64,000 bases of DNA from Bradyrhizobium lablabi (lineage in GTDB: Bacteria > Pseudomonadota > Alphaproteobacteria > Rhizobiales > Xanthobacteraceae), in assembly GCF_018129385.1 (NCBI RefSeq), contig NZ_JAFCLN010000005.1:1-64000 (forward strand), in the 5' to 3' direction. A program made the translations under genes and the position numbers. Positions 36,817 to 44,756 of this stretch are shown piece after piece. Numbering within the stretch: position 1 is the stretch's first letter; each line of letters starts with the position of its first letter. The notes under the pieces were generated by a model. That model did not search any database. It worked only from the letters and a program-made list of their open reading frames with translations, and was not told the DNA's origin.

Positions 36817-37425
36817 ATGCGGTATTCGAAAGAACACAAGCAGGAGACTCACGAGCGGATCGTGAAGAAGGCATCCGTGCGGCTGCGTGAGAAGGGCGCG
36901 CACGGCATCGGCGTTGCCGACCTGATGAAAGAGGCGGGGCTGACCCATGGCGGCTTCTATGCCCATTTCGATTCCCGCGAGGCGCTGGTGATCGAGGCCT
37001 TCAACTATGCGATGGGCCGCGCCACCGAGCGCTGGCGCAAGCTGGCAGAGCAGATCCCGCCGGAAAAGCGCTTTGCGACGATCGTCGATTCCTATCTGAC
37101 GACGATCCATCGCGATGATCCCGGCCATGGCTGCGCCGTGCCGACCCTGGGCCCGGAGATCGCCCGTGAAAGTCCGAAGACGCGCCGGGCCTTCGCAGCC
37201 AGGCTCGACGAGATGATCGAGATGATCGCCGACCAGCTCCCGGAAATGCCGCGCAAGGTCGCGCGTGCGCAGGCGATTGCAGCATTGTCGACCATGGCCG
37301 GCGCACTGGTGTTGTCGCGCGTCGCCGGGTCAGGCGAATTCTCCGACGAGATTCTCGGCGCGGGCCGCGAGGCCGTGCTGGGACGCGCCGCAGCCCCGAA
37401 GAAGCCGCGCGCAAAGCCGAACTAG
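36817..37425 (+). CDS. TetR-family transcriptional regulator
   Basis: A 202-residue repressor. The N-terminal helix-turn-helix (about residues 12-58) reads GIGVADLMKEAGLTHGGFYAHFDSREALV, and the C-terminal helical ligand domain includes HGCAVPTLGPEIARES, a stretch common in the subgroup that regulates fatty-acid or quinone-response genes. The tail is Lys/Arg/Ala-rich (PKKPRAKPN). It is 60 bases after the thioesterase gene, and both are preceded by the same operator-like sequence, so they probably form one regulon with the divergent enoyl-CoA hydratase. Confidence 0.92.
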   Translation: MRYSKEHKQETHERIVKKASVRLREKGAHGIGVADLMKEAGLTHGGFYAHFDSREALVIEAFNYAMGRATERWRKLAEQIPPEKRFATIVDSYLTTIHRDDPGHGCAVPTLGPEIARESPKTRRAFAARLDEMIEMIADQLPEMPRKVARAQAIAALSTMAGALVLSRVAGSGEFSDEILGAGREAVLGRAAAPKKPRAKPN

Positions 37426-37438
37426 CGCCCTTCGCCAC

Positions 37439-38140
37439 TCAACGCGCCGCGCCATCCAGCCATTCGCCGATGGCGGCGCGGCTCTTCTGCGCGACCTCGG
37501 GTAGAAATCGGCGCATGTCCTGCCGCAACTGCGGCACGTCGAGACTCGCACCGGTCAGTTCGCAGGTGTGGCCGATCAGCCAGCGTTCAGCCTGTTCCGC
37601 TTCCGCCTCGATATGAAACTGTAGGCCCAGGATTTTCGCACCCATGCTGAAGGCCTGATGCGGTGTCAGGCTCGTTGAAGCAAGGCACGTCGCACCAGCG
37701 GGCAGGTCGAACGTGTCGCCGTGCCAGTGCAGGACGCGAAAATCCGGCGCGAGATGGCGCAGACACGAGGCGTGGCCCGCCGCCGAGAGCTCGATCGGCG
37801 CGACGCCGATCTCTTTTCCCTTTCCGGCATAGACCCGGGCGCCGAGCGCGCGCGCCAGCAATTGCGCTCCGAGACAAAGGCCGAGGATCGGGACATCCGC
37901 CCGCAGGGCTTGCTCGATCACGCGCAGTTCGTCGCGGAGAAACGGATAGCGATCCTCTTCATAGGCGCCGATCGGCCCGCCCAGCACGATCAGCAGGTCG
38001 TCCCTGTCAACGGCGATGGAGGCGAGGTCGGCGATGCCGGCCTCCAGATAGACCGCATCGTAGCCGCGCTGGCGGAGCAGGGCGGCAAGGCTGCCGAGAT
38101 CTTCAAAAGCGACATGGCGGATCGCGAACGCGCGTTTCAT
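37439..38140 (-). CDS. class I glutamine amidotransferase-like protein
   Basis: A 233-residue cytosolic GATase1-fold protein with the full triad: nucleophile Cys89 in GLCLGAQ, and His176 and Glu178 in LQFHIEAE. LIVLGGPIGAYEED forms the oxyanion strand. It has no synthase domain, so it belongs with stand-alone GMP synthase-like amidotransferases of the YfeJ type, whose targets are mostly unknown. It starts 28 bases after the DUF1185 gene on the same strand, so the two are probably cotranscribed. Confidence 0.87.
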   Translation of the reverse strand: MKRAFAIRHVAFEDLGSLAALLRQRGYDAVYLEAGIADLASIAVDRDDLLIVLGGPIGAYEEDRYPFLRDELRVIEQALRADVPILGLCLGAQLLARALGARVYAGKGKEIGVAPIELSAAGHASCLRHLAPDFRVLHWHGDTFDLPAGATCLASTSLTPHQAFSMGAKILGLQFHIEAEAEQAERWLIGHTCELTGASLDVPQLRQDMRRFLPEVAQKSRAAIGEWLDGAAR

Positions 38141-38168
38141 GACGGATCTCCAGGTCGCCGATGCCTTG

Positions 38169-38753
38169 CTATCCGCCTCGCATCTTGCGCACGGCCTCGG
38201 CCACCGCTTCCTGGGAAGCGCCCTTGATACGCGCGTTCGGTCTGGTGCCGCCGAGGAACGCCACCGCGAGCAGCACCTCGTCCGGGCGCGGGGCGTCGGC
38301 GACTGACACCGTCATCGTGTCCATGGCATCATAGTCCCAGCCGTCCTCGAGACCGCCGAAGACCACGTCGACTGGCGTCCCCGCGCCGCCAACCTTGGCA
38401 TTGCCGGGGATGAGGGCCGGACCGCCGCCGGCGCCCTGGCGCATCGCAATCCCGATCCGGACATGGATCATGCTGGCGCCGTGCTCGAGATCGCCTGCTG
38501 TCCCGACGACGACGGCCTTCCCATAGCCGCGCGGCTTCAGGGTGCCGAGCGCTTCGAGCGCGCGCGACGTCAAAACCTTGCCGGCTTCGACGGAGAGTTC
38601 GACAAGCCCGGTGAAATCATCGAGCGGCGGCTGTCCGGCATGGGGGTTGTGCAGCACGCCGCAGGCGGCAACGCGCCGGCAGGGCGAGGCCAGCTCACGG
38701 CCGCCTTCACTGAGAACGTCCTGGCTGATGACGGTGATGCTTCGAAACTTCAT
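38169..38753 (-). CDS. DUF1185 (amino-acid-synthesis family) protein
   Basis: A 194-residue protein of the DUF1185 family, sometimes labelled amino acid synthesis protein. Recognisable parts are CGVLHNPHAGQPPLDDF, GYGKAVVVGTAGDLEHGA and the C-terminal DAPRPDEVLLAVAFLGGTRP. No reaction is established for the family. The ATG at 38753 follows AGGGGGGCGAGCC; the frame stays open to 38966 but upstream residues are Cys/Arg-rich and unlike the family. Neighbours are a glutamine amidotransferase downstream and a LysR gene upstream. Confidence 0.85.
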   Translation of the reverse strand: MKFRSITVISQDVLSEGGRELASPCRRVAACGVLHNPHAGQPPLDDFTGLVELSVEAGKVLTSRALEALGTLKPRGYGKAVVVGTAGDLEHGASMIHVRIGIAMRQGAGGGPALIPGNAKVGGAGTPVDVVFGGLEDGWDYDAMDTMTVSVADAPRPDEVLLAVAFLGGTRPNARIKGASQEAVAEAVRKMRGG

Positions 38754-38919
38754 CGGCTCGCCCCCCTGTTTCCTGTTCGGAGAAAAATTCTCTGTCAGGA
38801 GAGGTCCGTCAAGCGCGGCCCGCATCGGTTTGCCGGATTTATTGCTCCGATTGCACTCGCCTCCGCGCAAGGCGCGTGCCGCCGGCCATGATGAACAGGC
38901 GCAGGCGGCGGCATTAGGT

Positions 38920-39837
38920 CTACCATCGCCCGCCGAACAGCGCCCGCTCACGCTCCACCGTCTCATAGATGTAGTCTGCGACGGCGCGGATGCGGGCGAG
39001 GTCCTTGCTGTCGGCGTGCATCAGCATCCAGAAGGTGCGGGAGATCGAGACTTCGTCGGGCAGCACCGCTTGCAGCTCGGGATGTGCCGTCGCCATGAAG
39101 TGCGGCAACACGGCGATGCCGAAACCGGAGATGGTGGCGTTGAGCTGGGCGATCAGGTTGGCGCTGCGGAATTTGGCCGAAATCCTCGGCGAGACCTGCG
39201 GCAGATAGTCCAGTTCCGGCGTGAACAGCAGTTCCTCGATGTAGCCGACGAAGCGATGCGCGGCGAGGTCGGCTCGCGCGGTGATCCTGGGCGCACGGTC
39301 GAGATAGGCGGGCGCGGCATAAAGACCGAGGCTGTAGTCCAGCAGCTTGCGTCCGACGATGCGGCCTTCCTTCGGCATCGTGAGGCTGATCGCGATGTCG
39401 GCCTCGCGCTTGGAAAGGCTGAACAGGCGCGCGGTGGCGACCAGTTGCAGATCGAGATCGGGATACCGCTCACCGAACGCCACCAGCCGCGAGGCCAGAA
39501 AATGGCTGCCAAAGCCGTCGGGCGCGCCGATCCGCACCGTGCCGGTCAGATGCGCGCGCGAGCCGCCGACCGCTTCCTGGTTGGCGACGATGGTCGATTC
39601 CATCGCCTCCGCGCTGTCGGCGACGCGCTGGCCGGCCTCAGTGAGGAGGTAGCCGGTCTTGCGGCGGTCAAACAGTTTTGCGGAGAGGTGGCGTTCCAGC
39701 CGGTCGACACGGCGGATCACTGTGGCATGATCGACGCCGAGCTGTTTTGCGGCAGCCGAAACCGAGCCGCCGCGAACGATGGCCAGCACAAAACGAAAGT
39801 CGTCCCAGTCGATAGCTCCGCCGCCTTGATCCAGCAT
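38920..39837 (-). CDS. LysR-family transcriptional regulator
   Basis: A 305-residue LysR regulator. The helix-turn-helix is at about residues 9-65 (DDFRFVLAIVRGGSVSAAAK, DHATVIRRVDRLERHL), followed by the co-inducer domain (GTVRIGAPDGFGSHFLASRL, GFGIAVLPHFMATAHPE). The start at 39837 fits the family; the frame is open to 39912 through a hydrophobic stretch that overlaps the divergent promoter. It is transcribed away from the valine-degradation operon across 98 bases and may control it, as such regulators usually do. Confidence 0.9.
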   Translation of the reverse strand: MLDQGGGAIDWDDFRFVLAIVRGGSVSAAAKQLGVDHATVIRRVDRLERHLSAKLFDRRKTGYLLTEAGQRVADSAEAMESTIVANQEAVGGSRAHLTGTVRIGAPDGFGSHFLASRLVAFGERYPDLDLQLVATARLFSLSKREADIAISLTMPKEGRIVGRKLLDYSLGLYAAPAYLDRAPRITARADLAAHRFVGYIEELLFTPELDYLPQVSPRISAKFRSANLIAQLNATISGFGIAVLPHFMATAHPELQAVLPDEVSISRTFWMLMHADSKDLARIRAVADYIYETVERERALFGGRW

Positions 39838-39935
39838 TTCCGCACATCTATGGTGCAATATCTCGGACTTGTATCCCAGAAAATGCAGGTCAAAAAGAGC
39901 AACAAAGGCCATCCGGGACCCTAGGGAGATTACTC

Positions 39936-41432
39936 ATGCGCTCAATCGGACATTTCATCGGTGGCAAGGAAGTAAAAGGCACGTCCGGGCGGACGGCCGA
40001 TGTGTTCGAGCCGATGACCGGCGACGTGCAGGCCAAGGTCGCGCTCGCGTCCAAGGCTGAAGTCCGCGCCGCGGTCGAGAACGCCGCGCTCGCCCAACCC
40101 GAATGGGCCAACACCAATCCGCAGCGTCGCGCGCGCGTGATGATGAAGTTCGTCGAACTGGTGCAGCGGGACTACGACAAGCTCGCTGATATGCTTGCCC
40201 GCGAGCACGGCAAGACCGTCCCCGACGCCAAGGGCGATATCCAGCGCGGCCTGGAGGTCGCGGAGTTTGCCTGCGGCATTCCGCATCTGATGAAGGGCGA
40301 ATACACCGAAGGCGCCGGTCCCGGCATCGACATCTACTCGCTGCGGCAGCCGCTCGGCGTGGTCGCCGGCATCACGCCGTTCAATTTCCCGGCGATGATC
40401 CCGATGTGGAAGTTCGCGCCCGCGATCGCCTGCGGCAACGCCTTCATCCTGAAGCCGTCGGAGCGCGATCCCGGCGTGCCGATCATGCTGGCGCAACTGA
40501 TGATCGAGGCCGGCTTGCCGCCGGGAATTTTGAACGTCGTCAACGGCGACAAGGAAGCCGTCGACGCCATCCTCGACGATCCCGATATCAAGGCCATCGG
40601 CTTTGTCGGCTCGACGCCGATCGCGCAATACATCTATGAGCGCGCGGCGCAAACCGGCAAGCGCTGCCAGTGTTTTGGCGGCGCCAAGAACCACGCCATC
40701 GTCATGCCCGACGCCGACATGGACCAGACCGTCGATGCCCTGATCGGAGCGGGCTACGGCTCCGCCGGCGAGCGCTGCATGGCGGTCTCGGTCGCGGTCC
40801 CCGTCGGCAAGACCACTGCCGACCGCCTGATGGAAAAGCTGATCCCGCGTGTCGAGTCTTTGAAGATCGGCACCTCGATCGATCCTGCCGCGGATTACGG
40901 CCCGCTGGTAACGCGCGAGGCGGTCGAGAAGGTCAAGAGCTATATAGACATTGGCATCAAGGAGGGCGCGACGCTGGCAGTCGACGGCCGCGGCTTCAAG
41001 ATGCAGGGCTACGAGAAGGGTTTCTATCTCGGCGGTTCGCTGTTCGACAACGTCACCAAGGACATGCGGATCTACAAGGAAGAGATCTTTGGTCCCGTGC
41101 TTTCGGTCGTGCGTGCCCACGACTACAAGGAAGCCCTCGCACTGCCGTCCGACCATGACTACGGCAATGGCGTTGCGATCTTCACCCGTGACGGCGACGC
41201 AGCCCGCGATTTTGCCGCCAAGGTCAATGTCGGCATGGTCGGCATCAACGTGCCGATCCCGGTGCCGATCGCCTATTACACCTTCGGCGGCTGGAAGAAG
41301 TCGGGCTTTGGCGATCTCAACCAGCACGGCCCGGACTCGGTCCGCTTCTACACCAAGACCAAGACGGTGACCTCGCGCTGGCCGTCGGGCGTCAAGGAAG
41401 GTGCGGAGTTCTCGATCCCGACGATGAAGTAG
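39936..41432 (+). CDS. mmsA: methylmalonate-semialdehyde dehydrogenase (CoA-acylating)
   Basis: A 498-residue aldehyde dehydrogenase that makes propionyl-CoA (or acetyl-CoA) from methylmalonate (or malonate) semialdehyde in valine and inositol breakdown. The nucleophile is Cys281 in GSAGERCMAVSV; ITPFNFPAMIPMWKFAPAIA and the Cys-rich CQCFGGAKNHAIV loop are typical of MmsA and distinguish it from ordinary ALDHs. AGGGAG precedes the ATG. It is the first gene of the valine operon running to mmsB. Confidence 0.97.
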   Translation: MRSIGHFIGGKEVKGTSGRTADVFEPMTGDVQAKVALASKAEVRAAVENAALAQPEWANTNPQRRARVMMKFVELVQRDYDKLADMLAREHGKTVPDAKGDIQRGLEVAEFACGIPHLMKGEYTEGAGPGIDIYSLRQPLGVVAGITPFNFPAMIPMWKFAPAIACGNAFILKPSERDPGVPIMLAQLMIEAGLPPGILNVVNGDKEAVDAILDDPDIKAIGFVGSTPIAQYIYERAAQTGKRCQCFGGAKNHAIVMPDADMDQTVDALIGAGYGSAGERCMAVSVAVPVGKTTADRLMEKLIPRVESLKIGTSIDPAADYGPLVTREAVEKVKSYIDIGIKEGATLAVDGRGFKMQGYEKGFYLGGSLFDNVTKDMRIYKEEIFGPVLSVVRAHDYKEALALPSDHDYGNGVAIFTRDGDAARDFAAKVNVGMVGINVPIPVPIAYYTFGGWKKSGFGDLNQHGPDSVRFYTKTKTVTSRWPSGVKEGAEFSIPTMK

Positions 41433-41454
41433 CGCGTCGCAGCCGGGGCGCGGA

Positions 41455-42600
41455 ATGCAGTTTGCTCTGAACGACGACCAGATCGCGGTTCGCGACATGG
41501 CGCGAGAGTTCGCCGCGGAAAAAATCGCGCCGCATGCGATCCGCTGGGACGAGGAAAAGCATTTTCCGGTCGACGTGATGCGCGAGGCGGCCAGCCTCGG
41601 CATCGGCGGCATCTACATCAAGGACGACGTCGGCGGCTCGGCCATGAGCCGCTTCGACGCCGCGCTGATCTTCGAGGCGCTGGCGACCGGCTGCCCCACC
41701 GTCTCGGCCTTCATCTCGATCCACAACATGGCTTCCTGGATGATCGATGCTTTCGGCAACGACACCCAGCGCCACAAATGGTTGCCAAGACTCTGCACCA
41801 TGGAGCTGATCGCCAGCTACTGCCTCACCGAGCCGGGCGCTGGCTCGGACGCCGCGGCGCTGCGAACCCGTGCCGTGCGGGAGGGCGATCATTACGTCCT
41901 GAACGGGCAGAAGCAGTTCATTTCGGGGGCCGGCGGCACCGATCTGCTGGTGGCGATGGTGCGGACCGGCGGCGATGGTCCCGGCGGCGTTTCGACTGTT
42001 GTCATCGACGGCAAGACGCCGGGTGTCTCGTTCGGTTCCAACGAGCGCAAGATGGGCTGGAACGCGCAGCCGACCCGCGCGGTGATCTTTGAGAATGCCC
42101 GCGTGCCGATCGAGAATCGACTGGGCGAGGAGGGCATCGGCTTCAAGATCGCAATGGCCGGGCTCGACGGCGGCCGCATCAACATCGCGGCCTGCTCGCT
42201 TGGCGGTGCGCAAAACGCGCTCGACAAATCGCTCGCCTACATGAAGGAACGCAAGGCATTCGGAAAGCGTCTCGACGAATTCCAGGCGCTGCAGTTCCGG
42301 TTGGCCGATATGGCGACCGAGCTGGAAGCCGCGCGAACCTTCCTGTGGCGTGCGGCGGCGGCGCTCGACCGCAAGGATCCCGACGCGACGATGTTGTGTG
42401 CGATGGCCAAACGCTTCGGCACCGATGTCGGCTTTGAAGTCGCCAACCAGGCGCTGCAGCTTCACGGCGGCTACGGCTACCTGTCCGAATACGGCATCGA
42501 AAAGATCGTGCGCGATTTGCGCGTGCACCAGATCCTCGAAGGTACCAACGAGATCATGCGGCTGATCGTCTCGCGGAAATTGATCGAGGGCGCGCGATGA
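41455..42600 (+). CDS. acyl-CoA dehydrogenase, probable isobutyryl-CoA dehydrogenase
   Basis: A 381-residue FAD enzyme. SYCLTEPGAGSDAAALRTRA is the flavin loop, KQFISGAGGTDLLVAMVRTG follows, and the C-terminal helices contain LQLHGGYGYLSEYGIEKIVRD. Placement between mmsA and the HIBYL-CoA hydrolase gene, whose start it overlaps by 4 bases, makes isobutyryl-CoA the likely substrate: oxidation to methacrylyl-CoA in valine breakdown. A separate methacrylyl-CoA hydratase is not in the operon. Confidence 0.92.
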   Translation: MQFALNDDQIAVRDMAREFAAEKIAPHAIRWDEEKHFPVDVMREAASLGIGGIYIKDDVGGSAMSRFDAALIFEALATGCPTVSAFISIHNMASWMIDAFGNDTQRHKWLPRLCTMELIASYCLTEPGAGSDAAALRTRAVREGDHYVLNGQKQFISGAGGTDLLVAMVRTGGDGPGGVSTVVIDGKTPGVSFGSNERKMGWNAQPTRAVIFENARVPIENRLGEEGIGFKIAMAGLDGGRINIAACSLGGAQNALDKSLAYMKERKAFGKRLDEFQALQFRLADMATELEAARTFLWRAAAALDRKDPDATMLCAMAKRFGTDVGFEVANQALQLHGGYGYLSEYGIEKIVRDLRVHQILEGTNEIMRLIVSRKLIEGAR

Positions 42601-43679
42601 GCGAAGCGGCGGCCGTTACCGGTGTGGAGCCCGAACTGATCGCACGGCGCGAGGGCGCGGCGGGTATCATCCGTCTCAACCGGCCGAAGGCGATCAATGC
42701 GGTGACGCTGGAGATGATGCACGACATCGACAAGGCGCTCGATGCCTTCGAGGCCGATCCTGCCGTCGCGGTGATCGTGCTGGAAGGCGCGGGTGAGCGC
42801 GGTCTATGTGCAGGCGGCGACATCCGGACGCTGTGGGAAAGCTCGACCGCAAAGGGCGATCTCGGAAAAATCCTGTGGCGCGACGAATACATCCTCAACG
42901 CACGCATCAAGAAATTTCCAAAGCCGTACGTCGCCTTCATGGACGGCATCGTCATGGGCGGCGGCGTGGGATTGTCGGCTCACGCCAGTCACCGCGTGGT
43001 GACGGACAAGACCAAGCTCGCAATGCCGGAAGTCAGTCTCGGTTTTTTCCCCGACGTCGGCGGCACGTGGCTGTTGTCGCGCTCGCCGGGCGAGATCGGA
43101 ACGTATTTTGGCCTGACCGGCGGGACGATGAACGGACCCGACGCGATCCATGCGGGCTTTGCCGACGCGGTGGTGCCAGCCGCTAAACTGCCCGAGTTGC
43201 GCGAGGCGCTGACAAAGGTTCGCGCCGGTGCGACCGCGGCTGACATCAAGGCCCTGATTGACGGCTTTGCGACCGGCGAGACGGCCGGGCCGGTCGCGTC
43301 AAAACAGGCGATGATCGACAAATGGTTCGCGCATGATCGCATGCAGGACATCGTCGCGGCTTTGCAGGCAGACGGTTCGGAATTCGCTCAGGCGACATTG
43401 AAGACGCTCGGTGAGAAATCCCCACGCGGTCTGGTGGTGACGCTAAAACTGCTGAGGCTGGCACGCACCGCTTCCTCGCTCGAAGAATGCCTGGTGCGCG
43501 AGTATCGCGCCGCGCTCGAAGTGTTCGCTTCGGACGATTTCCGCGAAGGCATACGCGCCGCCGTGGTCGACAAGGACCGCAACCCGAAATGGTCGCCGCC
43601 GCGGATCGAGGACGTAACGCCGGAAATGCTCGCACGGTATCTTGCCGAGATCGGCGCGGACGAATTGAAGTTCCCATAA
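42597..43679 (+). CDS. 3-hydroxyisobutyryl-CoA hydrolase (crotonase fold)
   Basis: A 360-residue crotonase-superfamily protein, longer than enoyl-CoA hydratases and of HIBYL-CoA hydrolase length. GAGERGLCAGGDIRTLWE and DGIVMGGGVGLSAHASHRVV form the oxyanion loops, and MPEVSLGFFPDVGGTWLLSR is the characteristic HIBCH stretch. It removes CoA from 3-hydroxyisobutyryl-CoA so MmsB can oxidise the free acid. It overlaps the acyl-CoA dehydrogenase gene by 4 bases. Confidence 0.93.
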   Translation: MSEAAAVTGVEPELIARREGAAGIIRLNRPKAINAVTLEMMHDIDKALDAFEADPAVAVIVLEGAGERGLCAGGDIRTLWESSTAKGDLGKILWRDEYILNARIKKFPKPYVAFMDGIVMGGGVGLSAHASHRVVTDKTKLAMPEVSLGFFPDVGGTWLLSRSPGEIGTYFGLTGGTMNGPDAIHAGFADAVVPAAKLPELREALTKVRAGATAADIKALIDGFATGETAGPVASKQAMIDKWFAHDRMQDIVAALQADGSEFAQATLKTLGEKSPRGLVVTLKLLRLARTASSLEECLVREYRAALEVFASDDFREGIRAAVVDKDRNPKWSPPRIEDVTPEMLARYLAEIGADELKFP

Positions 43680-43709
43680 TCAAAGAAACGCCACGCGGAG
43701 GAAATCGAC

Positions 43710-44597
43710 ATGGCAAACATCGCATTCATCGGCCTCGGCAACATGGGCGGCCCGATGGCGGCCAATCTTGTGAAGGCCGGTCACAAGGTGACTGCGTTCG
43801 ATCTGGTGGCGGCTTCACGCGATCAGGCGAAAGCCGATGGCGCAGGGATTGCCGAGAGCGGGGTCGCGTCGGTGAAGGACGCTGACACTGTCGTCACCAT
43901 GCTGCCGGCGGGCAAGCATGTGCTGTCGGTGTGGAGCGAGGTCGTGCCAGCCATGAAGAAGGGCGCGCTGATCATCGACTGCTCCACGATCGACGTGGCG
44001 AGCGCCAAAGAGGCGCATGCACTGGCTGCGAAGCATGGCATGGCCTCCGTCGATGCGCCGGTCTCCGGCGGCACCGTCGGCGCCAAGGCCGCGACACTGA
44101 CCTTCATGTGCGGCGGCGAGGACAAGGCGTTTGCCGCGGCAAAGCCGGTGCTCGAGAAGATGGGCAAGAAACTGGTCCATTGCGGCGCCGCCGGCGCGGG
44201 GCAGGCGGCAAAAATCTGCAACAACATGATCCTGGCCATTTCCATGATCGGGGTGGGAGAAGCCTTTGCGCTCGGCGAAAAGCTCGGCCTGTCGCACCAG
44301 GCGCTGTTCGACGTCGCCTCGACCTCGTCGGGCCAATGTTGGGCGCTGACCACCTATTGCCCGGTGCCGGGCCCGGTTCCCACTTCACCGGCCAACAATG
44401 GCTACAAGCCCGGCTTTGCCTCGGCGCTGATGGTGAAGGATTTGACGCTGGCGCAGGATGCGGCCAATTCGACGGGAGCCGCGACCCCGCTCGGCAAGCA
44501 CGCGCAGGAAATCTACAAGGCGTTCGACGCGGCCGGGAACGGCGGGGTCGACTTTTCCGGAATTATCCAGCACGTTCGCGCGTTGGCCGGTAAATAA
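43710..44597 (+). CDS. mmsB: 3-hydroxyisobutyrate dehydrogenase
   Basis: A 295-residue NAD-dependent beta-hydroxyacid dehydrogenase. The Rossmann motif GLGNMGGPMAANLVKAGHKV is at residues 8-27, the substrate loop VDAPVSGGTVGAKAATLTFM at about 114-133 and the catalytic Lys168 in GQAAKICNNM. It oxidises 3-hydroxyisobutyrate to methylmalonate semialdehyde, the MmsA substrate. It ends the operon, 30 bases after the hydrolase gene and with GCGGAGGAA as ribosome binding site. Confidence 0.96.
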   Translation: MANIAFIGLGNMGGPMAANLVKAGHKVTAFDLVAASRDQAKADGAGIAESGVASVKDADTVVTMLPAGKHVLSVWSEVVPAMKKGALIIDCSTIDVASAKEAHALAAKHGMASVDAPVSGGTVGAKAATLTFMCGGEDKAFAAAKPVLEKMGKKLVHCGAAGAGQAAKICNNMILAISMIGVGEAFALGEKLGLSHQALFDVASTSSGQCWALTTYCPVPGPVPTSPANNGYKPGFASALMVKDLTLAQDAANSTGAATPLGKHAQEIYKAFDAAGNGGVDFSGIIQHVRALAGK

Positions 44598-44604
44598 CGA
44601 ACGC

Positions 44605-44725
44605 CGTCATTGCGAGCCACCCGGTCGGCGCGAAGCGCCGCCGGATGACAGGCTCCGCGAAGCAATCCAGCTTTGCCACGCGACGAAAGGTGGATTGCTT
44701 CGTCGCTTCGCTCCTCGCAATGACG
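44605..44725. repeat. dispersed palindrome, family A copy 3 (longer variant)
   Basis: A 121-base copy starting CGTCATTGCGAG 8 bases after the mmsB stop codon and ending CTCCTCGCAATGACG. It keeps the GCAATCCAGC/GGATTGC core but has an insertion of about 35 bases with its own short inverted repeat (CGGCGCGAAGCGCCG). It separates the valine operon from the acyl-CoA synthetase gene. Confidence 0.8.
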
Positions 44726-44756
44726 GTGGTGTAAACCGGCTCATAGGGCGATCGAC

